From Cyanothece sp. BG0011 (lineage in GTDB: Bacteria; Cyanobacteriota; Cyanobacteriia; Cyanobacteriales; Microcystaceae), in NCBI RefSeq assembly GCF_003013815.1, contig NZ_PRLH01000098.1, forward strand, positions 1 through 42,149: DNA of 42,149 bases. The letters run 5' to 3'. Both the position numbers and the translations under genes were made by a program. The notes under the pieces were generated by a model. The model did not search any database. It worked only from the letters and a program-made list of their open reading frames with translations, and was not told the origin of the DNA. Position 1 is the stretch's first letter; the number at the start of each line of letters is the position of its first letter. Below are positions 41,464 to 42,149 of the stretch, one piece after another.

Positions 41464-42149
41464 TTCCTACTTAAGAAAATCTGGTCGATATTGGTACTTA
41501 ATTATATTTATTTTTCTTGTATTAGGTATCTTTTTTAGATTGACTAATATTGAACAGAAAGTTTACTGGCACGATGAAATCTTTACCAGTTTGCATATTA
41601 GTGGATTTTTGATGAGTGATTGGATCAATAATTTATTTACAGGGGACATTTTTGAACCTAGACAATTACAATACTATTTACAAAATCATCCTCACAAAAC
41701 TATAGGAGATACCCTTAAAGTTTTGGCAATAGAAGATCCCCATCATCCCCCTTTATATTATATTTTAGTGAGAGTCTGGCGACAAGTATTCGGAGATTCT
41801 ATTACAGTAATTAGAAGCTTTTCTGCTTGGGTTAGTTTATTACTTTTTCCTAGTATCTATTGGTTAAGTTGGCAATTATTTAAACAACCCATTGTGAGTG
41901 GGTTTTCTTTAGGATTAATTGCCATTTCTCCTTTTTATATTCTTTATGCTCAAGAGGCGAGAGAATATGCTTTGTGGACTGTTTTAGTTACTTTATCTAG
42001 TGCGACTTTATTAAGGTGCATTGAGTTAATAAATTCTCAAAAAAATCAAACATATAAGTCTTATTTAATGTGGGGATTTTATACAATTTTAACAACCCTC
42101 AGTTTTTATACTTCTTTATTTACTTTATTTGTGGTTTTAGCTCAAATCG
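41456..42149 (+). CDS. GT39/ArnT-like membrane glycosyltransferase, 3' end beyond window
   Basis: Open from ATG 41456 to the right edge (231 codons seen). Starts within dnaB, overlapping its end by eight bases in another frame, so it is probably translationally coupled. The N-terminal helix (YLIIFIFLVLGIFFRL) is followed by KVYWHDEIFTSLH, with the Asp-Glu pair expected for lipid-phosphate-sugar glycosyltransferases, and EDPHHPPLYYILVRVWRQVF, the HPPLY motif of this class. Several further membrane helices follow. Donor and acceptor unknown. No ribosome binding site apart from coupling. Confidence 0.82.
   Translation, partial: MPNSYLRKSGRYWYLIIFIFLVLGIFFRLTNIEQKVYWHDEIFTSLHISGFLMSDWINNLFTGDIFEPRQLQYYLQNHPHKTIGDTLKVLAIEDPHHPPLYYILVRVWRQVFGDSITVIRSFSAWVSLLLFPSIYWLSWQLFKQPIVSGFSLGLIAISPFYILYAQEAREYALWTVLVTLSSATLLRCIELINSQKNQTYKSYLMWGFYTILTTLSFYTSLFTLFVVLAQI

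Overview
The window looks like chromosomal DNA of a unicellular cyanobacterium of the Crocosphaera/Cyanothece type. It has low GC and carries about 20 copies of the cyanobacterial HIP1 octamer GCGATCGC by hand count, where roughly 0.2 would be expected by chance at about 40% GC. It also carries cyanobacterial lineage genes: chlP, the DUF3038/DUF4335 pair, DUF1997 and PRC-barrel proteins. Genus level is inference. I found no rRNA, tRNA or CRISPR array.

Region by region. 1-1560 is a decayed IS200/IS605-type TnpB element with a divergent ribbon-helix-helix (RHH) gene fragment at the left edge. 1603-4557 is a small accessory stretch: HAD phosphatase, Uma2-type protein, DUF5678-retropepsin protein, and an orphan terminase-small-subunit-like protein. 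4697-12062 is a minus-strand cluster of a 1650-residue polytopic membrane protein, lipA and tldD. 12582-13802 is chlP. 14079-17301 holds a VOC gene relic, a thioredoxin-TPR protein, a MoaD/ThiS-like protein, a universal stress protein and a PRC-barrel protein. 17380-18743 holds a second Uma2 protein (N-terminus frameshifted) and a VapBC-type toxin-antitoxin pair directly behind the siroheme genes cobA and sirB (18754-20343). 20527-23248 is a two-gene ABC exporter. 23328-26595 carries DUF4335/DUF3038, an aldo/keto reductase and an SDR. 26736-32133 carries DUF1997, an M23 endopeptidase, a GNAT with a decayed duplicate of its 5' end, and a three-enzyme murein hydrolase. 32201-39026 carries glpD, a UbiB/ABC1 kinase and cydAB. 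The right end holds a TIGR01777 epimerase, dnaB and the start of a GT39-like membrane glycosyltransferase cut by the edge.

How genes work together. SirB and CobA supply siroheme. CydAB is a quinol oxidase, and GlpD and the UbiB-type kinase next to it also bear on quinone-linked respiration. LipA makes the lipoyl cofactor. The M23 protein and the amidase/glucosaminidase/M15 protein both act on peptidoglycan. ChlP makes the phytyl tail used for chlorophyll and tocopherol.

Most notable signals: (1) at least six intergenic tandem arrays with different units but the same 7-bp period; (2) the giant membrane protein has internal repeats about 166 residues apart; (3) a single protein carries three murein hydrolase domains; (4) a TnpB of the displaced RuvC-II glutamate type has every reading-frame break at an A-rich run; (5) gene relics lie next to intact genes: the VOC relic's Lys-Glu codons form the thioredoxin ribosome binding site, and a GNAT 5' duplicate ends inside the downstream gene's apparent leader. 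I did not see a convincing wholly new multi-gene defence or metabolic system.
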